Shown here one piece after another: positions 26,116 to 33,553 of a stretch of DNA of 64,000 nt. Positions within the stretch are counted from its first letter, which is position 1, and each line of letters begins with the position of its first letter. The DNA is from Chitinophaga filiformis. GTDB lineage: Bacteria; Bacteroidota; Bacteroidia; Chitinophagales; Chitinophagaceae. The notes beneath the pieces are model-generated. The model did not search any database and was not told the origin of the DNA. It saw only the letters and a program-made list of their open reading frames with translations. A program made the position numbers and the translations under genes. The stretch is from positions 532,264-596,263 of the forward strand of contig NZ_FNBN01000002.1 in assembly GCF_900102545.1 (NCBI RefSeq). Reading direction: 5' to 3'.

Positions 26116-26435
26116 CATAAAATAGCGGGCATTGTCCTTTGGTCCCGGCCTCGGACTTCTGCAACCTACCTTTCTCCAGTGGCAGGAATAAAAAATAAAA
26201 ACTGCTGAAATTCTCTACCCAGCGCAAGCAGGCCGGGTCATACGTTAGGGCTGTAAACTGCTGCTCAAAACCCATAATAAAAATTACTTCCATCATCACA
26301 AAATCCATAACACATTCACTTAACAATACCAAAGTTAGCGGCGTTAAACAATGAAAGCAATCCCCCTTGAATTTCTATAGGGATCAAAACAGGAATCATC
26401 TGCATCTTTGAATAGTGAAAACGAAAATGTGAATT
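26116..26435. other. No clear gene
   Basis: A minus-strand frame (26332 to 25949) starts plausibly but its second half is read through the hairpin chain, so it is not annotated as a gene. No promoter or further repeat was recognised. Confidence 0.4.
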
Positions 26436-26714
26436 ATGAATGAAAAAGAATTAGTGGGCGTATTACTCGATACGGTATTGAGTGCGCCGGGTATGGCAGA
26501 AACAGTTAAAATTGATTTAAAAATCAGCCGGAAAAACGCGCTGCTGCTCGGTAACCTGATCAGCAAAGGCATAGATCCCAAAAGCACAAACGGACTGCTA
26601 GACAGTATGCCTAAAGAAGCTGCCGAACAGCTTACAGAAGTGTCAAATGAGATCATTCAAAAATCGGGCTTAACGGACCTTAACCAGAAGCTCAAAAGCC
26701 TAACCAGCAAGTAA
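26436..26714 (+). CDS. Small helical protein, unknown
   Basis: The 92-residue, soluble, largely helical protein (M-N-E-K-E-L-V-G-V-L-L-D-T-V-L-S) has no recognised family. Charge pattern and absence of cysteines suggest a cytoplasmic protein, perhaps a DNA-island accessory factor. It is the only rightward gene in a run of leftward small genes and has its own terminator 8 bases downstream. Confidence 0.65.
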   Translation: MNEKELVGVLLDTVLSAPGMAETVKIDLKISRKNALLLGNLISKGIDPKSTNGLLDSMPKEAAEQLTEVSNEIIQKSGLTDLNQKLKSLTSK

Positions 26715-26721
26715 AAAAAAG

Positions 26722-26747
26722 AGGGCTGTACTCACAAGAGCAGCCCT
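26722..26747. terminator. Bidirectional terminator
   Basis: AGGGCTG and CAGCCCT enclose a 12-base loop, with an A-tract before and TTATTATTT after, so it can stop both this gene and the converging membrane-protein gene. Confidence 0.8.
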
Positions 26748-26753
26748 TATTAT

Positions 26754-27008
26754 TTATAAACCGTTTGCTACCCATTCCAGCAGCAGTAAAAGTATACCTC
26801 CCAATTGCAGTACCGAAGCCAAAATATAAATGATACCTTCAGAAAAAGAAGTATACTCATAGGCGTTAAAACTGGTAAAGCCCTGTACGCCAAAAGCGTT
26901 TGTGCGCTCAAACCTGCGCCGTCTTATAGTGCGCTTAATCCTGCGGGCAAAGAACAACAATACCAGTCCAACCCATTGCAGCAAAGTGATCTCCTGTAAG
27001 TATTCCAT
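26754..27008 (-). CDS. Small two-helix membrane protein, unknown
   Basis: The 84-residue protein has two hydrophobic segments (L-L-Q-W-V-G-L-V-L-L-F-F and I-I-Y-I-L-A-S-V-L-Q-L-G-G-I-L-L-L-L-L) joined by a strongly basic loop (R-R-I-K-R-T-I-R-R-R-R-F-E-R) that should face the cytoplasm. No family recognised. It lies 15 bases after the next leftward gene and probably shares its transcript. Confidence 0.6.
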   Translation of the reverse strand: MEYLQEITLLQWVGLVLLFFARRIKRTIRRRRFERTNAFGVQGFTSFNAYEYTSFSEGIIYILASVLQLGGILLLLLEWVANGL

Positions 27009-27023
27009 GATGAAAAAGATTAA

Positions 27024-27650
27024 CTATAAAAAGAACTGATCTACCAGCTTGGCGAACTCCCGGCTGCGGTTCCGCGCCTTGTACTTCACTAAAAAATCCA
27101 CTATAACCGCCTGCGCCTTTCCGCGCATTAAAAGCCGGGAAAAAGCAGCTGGGTCACTCACCATCTCAACATGACCAGTAATCTTGCCATATATCCATTT
27201 AACAGCGCAAAACCATTTCCGGAAACCGTGTATGTAGCGCACGGGCCATGCAAGTTTTAAAGTATCTTCACGCTCAATAATCGCTTTACAATAACCGGTA
27301 AGCTTTGCCACCAGTAGCGGCAACTCGTTTTTAAATTCTATGGCAATTAGCCTAACCTTTACGCTGTCTGTCATATAGGCTGGATAGAATCTTTTATCAT
27401 GCTGTTTATCAGATAGTACGTATTCCTTTACAGGTACCGGTATTTTTCTGAGAACAACCTCACCAGATAGCAAACCACGTTTTATTTTTCGCCTACCAGA
27501 CAATACAAGTCCTTGCTTATCCGCTTTAATATAAGCCGTACCGTTATTCATCCGGCGGTTTACCGCAACAGCCAGCCTTGGCGCGTCATGAGTAATGCTA
27601 GGAAAGTACAATAAACTTTGTGCAGCAATATTTTTATTAGAACGTTTCAT
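27024..27650 (-). CDS. Island protein with P-x3-KL...C...WP helical motif, unknown
   Basis: The Met at 27650 (M-K-R-S-N-K-N-I-A-A-Q) gives 208 residues; the longer frame from 27716 adds an unlikely hydrophobic stretch. The N-terminal half is basic. The C-terminal part contains L-P-L-L-V-A-K-L-T-G-Y-C-K-A-I-I-E-R, then W-P and a region ending with A-x-x-V-D-F-L-V-K-Y-K-A-R-N. The same pattern occurs in the adjacent gene upstream, so the two share a helical domain. Function unknown; such genes are typical of mobile islands in this phylum. Confidence 0.6.
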   Translation of the reverse strand: MKRSNKNIAAQSLLYFPSITHDAPRLAVAVNRRMNNGTAYIKADKQGLVLSGRRKIKRGLLSGEVVLRKIPVPVKEYVLSDKQHDKRFYPAYMTDSVKVRLIAIEFKNELPLLVAKLTGYCKAIIEREDTLKLAWPVRYIHGFRKWFCAVKWIYGKITGHVEMVSDPAAFSRLLMRGKAQAVIVDFLVKYKARNRSREFAKLVDQFFL

Positions 27651-27712
27651 AAAATCAAGTTTTAAAAGATTAAAAAAACAGGTAAAAGCAAAAGCAGGCC
27701 GCACCACAAATA

Positions 27713-28093
27713 TCATTCACCAAAAAATAACTTTACGGCCAGTTCATACCGCTCATCGTTAATCCGGTCGATACTATAGCGCTGTATAAAATCCATCACC
27801 ACTACAAAGCGCGGGGTTTCAAAAAACTCGAAAAGAAAAAATTTCATGTTCCTGCACAGCAGCTTATATTTCAACTCAATGATATCATCAGTATCATCAG
27901 CAGTGTCTACCCAAAAATCAGCCGTCACAAGGTGATTTTCCGGCCAGTTACTTTCAATGGCATGCCGGTTTTTAACAATATCTTGGCAATGCGCTTGCAG
28001 CTCCTTTATCAGTTTAGGGATATGCCGGGGAAACAGTTCAAAAATTGCTTTTCCCTTGTCTGCGTTTGTAAAGTTTTCTAAAGCTTTCATCAT
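27713..28093 (-). CDS. Small helical island protein related to its neighbour, unknown
   Basis: The 126-residue protein has I-P-K-L-I-K-E-L-Q-A-H-C-Q-D-I-V-K-N-R-H-A-I-E-S-N-W-P, matching the motif of the next gene downstream, then an acidic stretch (D-T-A-D-D-T-D-D) and V-V-M-D-F-I-Q-R-Y near the end. A second Met directly follows the first. No known family. Adjacent related genes suggest duplication of a domain within the island. Confidence 0.65.
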   Translation of the reverse strand: MMKALENFTNADKGKAIFELFPRHIPKLIKELQAHCQDIVKNRHAIESNWPENHLVTADFWVDTADDTDDIIELKYKLLCRNMKFFLFEFFETPRFVVVMDFIQRYSIDRINDERYELAVKLFFGE

Positions 28094-28141
28094 ACAAAAT
28101 TTAAATGATTAAAAAAGGGCAGGGATAAACGGAAAATCAAA

Positions 28142-28567
28142 TCAATAATTATTTTCAATAAACAACCTTACCTCATCAAGCGTTCCCCTGAATTCCTTAC
28201 TACTGTTTGGAATAACTACTTTAAAACTTTCGCTATCTTGTGTAAACAGGATACTATTATAAGAACCAAAAGAAAGTAAGGGCGTATCCGGATAGTCCGT
28301 TAATACCAGCTTTGCTGCTGCTGCCGAAATTTCATGATCATTTACATTGCGCCAATACAATTTAACCTCCCGGCCCTCTATCAGGTCGTAGGAGCCATCG
28401 GCCCAAAACATTTGGCCCCCTACCTTAATAAAGCCTTCTTCCTCGGTTGGGTGTTCCTGAAGGGCATAACGTCTACCATTGTATTTTAAAATCGGTTCTC
28501 CATCTTCGGTAAATCTATTAGTAAAGAAAGCTGTAGTACCATTTTGGAAATGAAATTTCTGTATCAT
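28142..28567 (-). CDS. Beta-rich small protein, unknown
   Basis: The Met at 28567 (M-I-Q-K-F-H-F-Q-N-G) gives 141 residues; the frame extends 102 bases further, overlapping the next gene, with residues that do not look like protein. The sequence is strand-rich with many aromatic residues (G-G-Q-M-F-W-A-D-G-S-Y-D-L-I-E-G-R-E-V). No family recognised. It belongs to the leftward small-gene run. Confidence 0.6.
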   Translation of the reverse strand: MIQKFHFQNGTTAFFTNRFTEDGEPILKYNGRRYALQEHPTEEEGFIKVGGQMFWADGSYDLIEGREVKLYWRNVNDHEISAAAAKLVLTDYPDTPLLSFGSYNSILFTQDSESFKVVIPNSSKEFRGTLDEVRLFIENNY

Positions 28568-28625
28568 AACATTAGTATTTATCAGGTATTTAAGAATAAG
28601 GCAAGGGATAAAAAGACAACGCAAA

Positions 28626-29084
28626 TCACAGTGCTGATTCCAGCGGCGGTACATCATTTTCAGGTGCATTTGAATACTCCGGCAGACCGAAAAAAATGGC
28701 CGCTTGTAACTGTGTAATCACCTTATTCAGAAATAAATAAGCATTCTCATGGTCAGCAGACAGATCAAACTTTGCTGCCTTTATTGTGCTGATGCTGATA
28801 TTATTACGGATACCATGCAGCCAGCGTAAGAATTGCAAGGGCGGCACATTAACAGGGATGAAAACAGCGTTTATAGATTCCGGCGAGGCCACAAGTGCCA
28901 ACGTTTCCGGCTCCTTCCAGTAAAACATAAAACTCTGATAATTCAAAAATGCCCAGCTGTTTACATAATAACTGATCTGATCTTCCGAGAGATCACTACA
29001 ACAATGACCCTTTTTAAAAGATGCAAGAACCAATTGACTGGCAACATGCTTTAAAACTTGTGGTTTAATAATCTGGATAGACAT
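28626..29084 (-). CDS. Helical protein of 152 residues, unknown
   Basis: Soluble, alpha-helical, with paired cysteines (G-H-C-C-S-D-L-S-E-D-Q) near residue 29 and a central aromatic stretch (Y-Y-V-N-S-W-A-F-L-N-Y-Q-S-F-M-F-Y-W). No family recognised. Part of the leftward run between the J-domain gene and the hairpin chain. Confidence 0.65.
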   Translation of the reverse strand: MSIQIIKPQVLKHVASQLVLASFKKGHCCSDLSEDQISYYVNSWAFLNYQSFMFYWKEPETLALVASPESINAVFIPVNVPPLQFLRWLHGIRNNISISTIKAAKFDLSADHENAYLFLNKVITQLQAAIFFGLPEYSNAPENDVPPLESAL

Positions 29085-29139
29085 AAAATGAAATTTTGAA
29101 GGATGAAGAAATGAGGAAGGGATAAACAGGATACCGTAA

Positions 29140-29619
29140 CTACTTTAAACTACGGTTACCGTTGTACGATTTATTTACATACTCGCTACCATATTTTGCG
29201 CGTATCTCTTCCATACTTTTACCGCTACTGCGAAATACTTTAGCTTCCTCGGGCCGCCAGTACCACATTTTCTTTTTACTGGCAAACAGTAAACCCGCTT
29301 CTTTCAACCTGTCTTTTACAGCATAAGTATTGCCTGATACCCATATCCAAGCGGCCACTATTTCAATCACAATACCTTCAAGAGCGATAATTTTTTCAAT
29401 AATGATGCGGTACTTTTCATCATCCTGTCGGCGCTGTTCTGTCTCTTCACTATTCAGGTTTTCACCGGCCAGCAATTTTGCACATATGAAATCATATTCA
29501 TTTATCAGTTCTTTCATTTGTTCCTCATCACCGCCTAAATCCGGGTGGAGCTTTTTAGCTAAATCTCTGTACCGGGTTTTAATTTCGTCAAGCATTGTAC
29601 AATCGTTGAAATATTTCAT
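29140..29619 (-). CDS. J-domain (DnaJ-like) protein
   Basis: Residues 1-60 form a J domain with K-T-R-Y-R-D-L-A-K-K-L-H-P-D-L-G-G-D, including the HPD tripeptide that stimulates Hsp70 ATPase. The remaining 100 residues include a coiled-coil-like helix and a winged basic part with K-K-K-M-W-Y-W-R-P-E-E-A-K-V-F-R. No zinc fingers or substrate-binding domain of true DnaJ are present. Such short J proteins are frequent in conjugative islands; it may recruit the host Hsp70 for transfer or replication proteins. It is the first gene of the leftward run. Confidence 0.85.
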   Translation of the reverse strand: MKYFNDCTMLDEIKTRYRDLAKKLHPDLGGDEEQMKELINEYDFICAKLLAGENLNSEETEQRRQDDEKYRIIIEKIIALEGIVIEIVAAWIWVSGNTYAVKDRLKEAGLLFASKKKMWYWRPEEAKVFRSSGKSMEEIRAKYGSEYVNKSYNGNRSLK

Positions 29620-29691
29620 GGAGAATAACTTTGAGCGTTAATAAAAATTTTTCCCGTCTTCCGCATTCCCCCGAAGCGTTTTCCCCGAAAC

Positions 29692-29861
29692 GGAAGGCTG
29701 CCGCGAAGACAAGGCTATGGTACGACACGCCACCAGGGATTTTGGCACTTATAAGTCCCGAAGGGGGCCATGCCCGAAAAAAATCAAAAGAGAAATGGCA
29801 TTATGCAGTGACAACTTCCCGGCGTGTCGTTCCTTAGTCGCAGGATTCCCGGCTGCCTTCC
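29692..29861. ncRNA. Candidate structured RNA or DNA element
   Basis: Two nested inverted repeats define a long stem: GGAAGGCTGCC (29692-29702) with GGCTGCCTTCC (29851-29861), 10 of 11 pairs, and ACGACACGCC (29722-29731) with GGCGTGTCGT (29821-29830), perfect. The spacers between them are nearly equal (19 and 20 bases). The interior has the palindrome ACTTATAAGT (29747-29756) and a GGGGGCCATGCCC hairpin. The GC content exceeds that of flanking genes and no protein-like frame fits. The rest of the 29.62-30.12 kb gap shows no gene. Confidence 0.5.
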
Positions 29862-30116
29862 TTGAGGGAAAACAATAGTTTTCCCAGCTGTATCACATTC
29901 GCAAAGCGGATGCAGATACAGCAACAGCCAACAAATAAGAGAACCAGCAAACAGCGCAATTTGTCAGGCTGCCAAAGGCAGCCACGGTAACGAACAAACG
30001 ATAAGAAAAGCTAAACAGGAAACAGAAAGAAGAACGGAGCGTCGCAACGGCGGTTCAATAGAGAAGAAACACTGACTAACAAAAAGATTACCTACAAAAA
30101 CATCAGAAATAAAACA

Positions 30117-30147
30117 TAAAAAAGCCCCCTGATCTGTATCAGAGGGC
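30117..30147 (-). terminator. Intrinsic terminator
   Basis: On the minus strand AGCCCTCTGAT and ATCAGGGGGCT pair around a 4-base loop and are followed by TTTTTTATG. It ends the lipoprotein gene transcript 31 bases past the stop codon. Confidence 0.85.
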
Positions 30148-30177
30148 TGCTAGTCTTAAAAGCACAATATTAAAAAA

Positions 30178-30699
30178 CTATTCTACAGGCACCCATTCCG
30201 CGCCATTATATCTAAACTCCGCAGATTTGTCAACAGGATTAAGCCCACCATCCAGCACTACGAAGGGTGAAACATCTTTATAACTTAGTCGATAGGCAAT
30301 AGATGCTATCTGGTCATTTTCGCGTTCCCTATACTTAATATCTTTTATTTCAATATCCCTAATTGCCACAAACAAGCGTTTAATAAAGGGATACCTTGTA
30401 TCACCCGGCAGATCATACTTTCGTGCGGCATCAGTAAGCGCCATAGTTTCTGCACCGCCATCCGCTATAGTCCATTTCCGGGTAACGGTCAGCAATTGTT
30501 TTGCCTCCAAATCTTTAATTGCTGGCGTATTCACTTTATCCCGATCGGTCATATTCAAGTCCGTAGCCAATGTATCAGACTTCCATAGTTTTGCTACAAG
30601 CAGCTTTGCATCAGATTTACTTAACTCTGGCTGGTTAGAACAGCCCATAAAAGCCACTGAGAGGCCCATCATCATAATTGCATTCTTCATCTTCATCAT
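30178..30699 (-). CDS. Putative lipoprotein, unknown
   Basis: The 173-residue protein starts with several Met codons and a signal ending in lipobox F-M-G-C near residue 20. The mature part contains S-K-S-D-A-K-L-L-V-A-K-L-W and T-R-K-W-T-I-A-D-G-G, resembling small winged-helix-like or cystatin-like lipoproteins of Bacteroidota, but no family is certain. It is a single-gene unit with its own terminator. Anchoring in the inner or outer membrane facing the periplasm is expected. Confidence 0.7.
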   Translation of the reverse strand: MMKMKNAIMMMGLSVAFMGCSNQPELSKSDAKLLVAKLWKSDTLATDLNMTDRDKVNTPAIKDLEAKQLLTVTRKWTIADGGAETMALTDAARKYDLPGDTRYPFIKRLFVAIRDIEIKDIKYRERENDQIASIAYRLSYKDVSPFVVLDGGLNPVDKSAEFRYNGAEWVPVE

Positions 30700-31216
30700 A
30701 CTACATTTATTTTGAGGTTTATATTAAAACAATCTGTACAAGCGCCAATTTATCCATATAAAGCGGCGGGTGTTGTTACCGGGTAGGTAAATATCGGTAA
30801 ATGGAAATAAAATTCCTACGGCAGAGCTCAGGTTTTATTTCTCCGCATACGCGGGAAGGAGGTTCTTGCACTACAACAAACTACTACCCTTACCCCTAGA
30901 ATAACCTTTCGTACAATAAACTTAGTCTCCGTTGCCCGCTTCGCGGAGTGCGATATGCATACCAATATAATTTCTCCCTCCCTTTGAGTTAGAGATGCTA
31001 CAAATGTGATAGAGGAAGGGATAAAGGATAAGGCAAATAGACGAGAAAAGAAGAACAGAATACCATACCCATGCTCATAGGGTGTCAACGATAAGTACTC
31101 TAGCCTCTATATAGGGCGACAAATCTAGCAAAAATGCGAAATTCCGTATGCCGACTTGTTTTTAAGTCTACCTATACCTGTGATTTATTAGCATAATAAA
31201 TTAAACTATACCCACC
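30700..31216. other. Intergenic region, no gene recognised
   Basis: Nearly 600 bases separate the lipoprotein and the next rightward gene. A minus-strand frame of 86 codons (31088 to 30828) is rich in rare-looking residues and judged spurious. A CCGCTTCGCGG hairpin occurs near 30938. The right end carries a promoter region listed separately. Confidence 0.4.
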
Positions 31217-31253
31217 TGCGCAAAAAGATTGCGCACACCCATACCTATCTTTG
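31217..31253 (+). promoter_or_regulatory. Inverted repeat plus -7 box, probable regulated promoter
   Basis: TGCGCAA (31217-31223) and TTGCGCA (31229-31235) form a perfect inverted repeat with a 5-base spacer, and TATCTTTG follows at 31246-31253. A protein bound to the repeat would cover the -33 region, so repression is likely. Confidence 0.55.
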
Positions 31254-31297
31254 CATAAGAGGGACACAAAATTTGTTATAATAAAAATTTCTAGTTT

Positions 31298-31848
31298 ATG
31301 ATCTACGAAAGCGAGCACTGGAAAAAAGATTTACTGAAGTTTGCTAGGAAGCTCACTAAAAGAAAACACTCAGCTACCTGGGAAGAGCGAGACTATTGTG
31401 ATTTTGAAAAGGAACTAATGATTGGCTTCTACATCATCCGCAAACTCTCTGATGCGGGAAAGCTGTCTGATACCACATTGGAAAAAAAACTGTCAGGTAG
31501 GAAAATTCCAAGCAGAAATAAGATTATTCACCGACTTAACGCCCATCGTTATCAAGAAAGCTTCGATTTTGCAAAGGCAGAAGCTATTGAGCTTGACCTG
31601 ATATTTGTTGCCAATCAATTGATTCACAGCTATGTTTTAGCCCATATTTTAACGAAGATGAAATCGGCGGGCGTTATCTATTTTTAGGCATCCACTTCTG
31701 CTCAGATATGAAACGTAACAACTCATTGTACGAACTTGAAATCGATTCTATCATTTCGACTTTTAAACTTTGCGGCAATGATTACCCAGCAAACATTCAT
31801 ATCAAATTTTATCCTGACAAAAAAGATTATATTTTTATAAATAAATAA
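31298..31848 (+). pseudogene. Unknown protein gene broken by a frameshift
   Basis: The frame from ATG 31298 reads 129 codons and stops at TAG 31685-31687 right after a run of five T. The -1 frame is open across that point and continues L-G-I-H-F-C-S-D-M-K-R-N-N-S-L-Y to TAA at 31846-31848, giving a protein-like total of about 183 residues. The first part is helical (W-K-K-D-L-L-K-F-A-R-K-L) and ends with N-Q-L-I-H-S-Y-V-L. One extra T in the run would restore a single frame. The cause could be gene decay, sequencing error, phase variation or programmed slippage. Function unknown; the next gene, 15 bases on, looks defence-related. Confidence 0.6.
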
Positions 31849-31863
31849 CTCAATAGAAGCTCA

Positions 31864-32664
31864 ATGGTACCATCATTTGATGATATAACACTCACAAACC
31901 TGGCCCTCGTTATTTCAAGAATGCTCACCCATAGTCAAATTGGACAGCATCTTTCCAGTGCAAACATCTCCGAATCTGCGCAGGGTACAAACAAACAAGA
32001 TCGACTATACTACGCTTTCAAGCAAAAGCAAAAGCAGGATGGATGTGGAAATAACATCTTAGCTTTTGTAGGGATGCTTTTAAATCCCAAACGTTACTCT
32101 GTAGAGGACGAATTCGAAAGCCAACGGGCTGCTATCAATGAAAAACTAATTTATGAAGGCATTGAATTTGATAAAAGCGGACGTCCACAGACAGTAGTAA
32201 AAGCCAAAACGATCTCAGAAGCAAAGAGGCGGTCTCAAAAAATAAAAGAGAAAGTGCACGGTATCGGGGTGCATCATGAAATCCTTCGTTACTGCGAAGA
32301 GGAATGGTTAAAGGAGAACTATTTTCATGCGATTCTTGAAATAACCAAAAGCGTTGCTCAGCGGTTACGCGATAAGAGTGGATACGTTTCCGATGGTGCA
32401 GATCTGGTAGATGAATGTTTCGGGCTGGGTAAAGACAAAAAGCCCATGCTCGCCTTTAACTCCCTGCAAAGTGTCAGTGAAGAAAGCGAGCATAAGGGAT
32501 TTGGGAATTTTTGTAAGGGTTTTTTCAGTATGTATAGAAATCCGAAAGCTCACAATGCAAAAATACTCGAAGATACACAGCTGTCAGAGATGACAGAAGT
32601 TTTAGTCGTAGCGTCGATCATCCATAATAAACTTGATAAAACTGTCAAAACCCACTTTAAGTAA
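31864..32664 (+). CDS. TIGR02391 (Ymh) family protein with HEPN-like RNxxxH motif
   Basis: The 266-residue protein matches the TIGR02391 family by its C-terminal part: G-F-G-N-F-C-K-G-F-F-S-M-Y-R-N-P-K-A-H-N. R-N-P-K-A-H fits the R-(N/D/H)-x3-H motif of HEPN ribonucleases, here on a helix after a conserved glycine-phenylalanine stretch. The N-terminal half is helical and charged. HEPN proteins often act as toxins or abortive-infection RNases; that activity is inferred. It follows the frameshifted gene closely and precedes an Abi-like membrane gene. Confidence 0.75.
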   Translation: MVPSFDDITLTNLALVISRMLTHSQIGQHLSSANISESAQGTNKQDRLYYAFKQKQKQDGCGNNILAFVGMLLNPKRYSVEDEFESQRAAINEKLIYEGIEFDKSGRPQTVVKAKTISEAKRRSQKIKEKVHGIGVHHEILRYCEEEWLKENYFHAILEITKSVAQRLRDKSGYVSDGADLVDECFGLGKDKKPMLAFNSLQSVSEESEHKGFGNFCKGFFSMYRNPKAHNAKILEDTQLSEMTEVLVVASIIHNKLDKTVKTHFK

Positions 32665-32783
32665 AGCTCAATCTAATATTAAGGAAGAGCGGAACTTAAC
32701 AGGAATGAAGCAAAGGTATACTGCAAATGGTTCATGTGCCCAGATTATCAAATATGAAATTTGACTTAAATACATAACACATC

Positions 32784-33473
32784 ATGAAACGCGATCTTTT
32801 GCGAATACTGTTTATATCTGCCATATCCGGCATTGTCATTACCATAGGCGTATACCTGTTCCAAAAACCTTCCTTTACGGCTGGCTTTAACCTAATAGAG
32901 CAGGATAAACTGGGAACGGCAATAAGTGGGTTAACGGCCCCGGTAATCGGTTTGATATCAACTGTTCTACTTTACCTGGCTCTGAGCAAACAGACTGAAT
33001 CCAATAATGAACAAAAATTCAAAAATGAAAGTGACATTCTCTTTTTATTAATCAATCAGTTGGACTTAGAAATCAACTCTTTCCGGATTAACCAATCCCG
33101 ACAAGACAAAAACGGGAATGCCTATGAGCATCCAGACGATATAGGTGCAACAGGTATATGGAATTTTAGCAAATCCTGTACAGATCTTAATAGCAGAGGC
33201 GGAAAGCTATCCCAAAAACGCGAAAGATTCGATCAGCAATTTGAAGCCAGTGCCATAGTTATGATTATAGAATCATACGCCTTAATTGAAAGGCGTATCA
33301 TCACTGCTAATCTCGCAGCAGATATGAAAGAACTATTTCAATCAAAGCTCCGTTTCTATTACGACTTGAAGCTAAAGGAAGCATTGGAAATGCTCGCCGA
33401 TGCCTTCAAGCGATATCAGCTTACAGATGAACTCATGCCCAAGCGGATCATCCAATTCGTTAGCAGCAGATGA
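32784..33473 (+). CDS. Membrane protein resembling putative phage abortive-infection proteins
   Basis: Two transmembrane helices at about residues 7-27 and 46-68 are followed by L-S-K-Q-T-E-S-N-N-E-Q-K-F-K-N-E-S-D-I-L-F-L-L, a segment like the one after the second helix in the putative AbiC-like family, then a helical cytoplasmic domain of about 150 residues. If the match is right it would sense infection and harm the membrane or cell. The match is by pattern only. It converges with a PD-(D/E)xK nuclease gene. Confidence 0.55.
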   Translation: MKRDLLRILFISAISGIVITIGVYLFQKPSFTAGFNLIEQDKLGTAISGLTAPVIGLISTVLLYLALSKQTESNNEQKFKNESDILFLLINQLDLEINSFRINQSRQDKNGNAYEHPDDIGATGIWNFSKSCTDLNSRGGKLSQKRERFDQQFEASAIVMIIESYALIERRIITANLAADMKELFQSKLRFYYDLKLKEALEMLADAFKRYQLTDELMPKRIIQFVSSR

Positions 33474-33482
33474 CACTATAGA

Positions 33483-33502
33483 GGCGGCCTAATTGGGCCG
33501 CC
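33483..33502. terminator. Hairpin between convergent genes
   Basis: GGCGGCC and GGCCGCC surround a 6-base loop just past the Abi-like gene. No long T tract is present on either side. Confidence 0.6.
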
Positions 33503-33553
33503 CTCCTTAAGGAACCTATATCTAAAACAGATCATCATCGTATACCTAAGAAT

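Noticed and set aside
25831-26332. Two overlapping minus-strand frames (95 and 127 codons) across the hairpin chain
   Set aside because: The residues over the hairpins follow the palindromes, not protein-like patterns, and the frames lack family resemblance.
29631-29837. 68-codon plus-strand frame in the structured block
   Set aside because: The DNA is dominated by inverted repeats and the peptide is Arg/Pro/Ser-rich without similarity to anything known.
30828-31088. 86-codon minus-strand frame
   Set aside because: Unusual composition, no neighbouring promoter, not protein-like.
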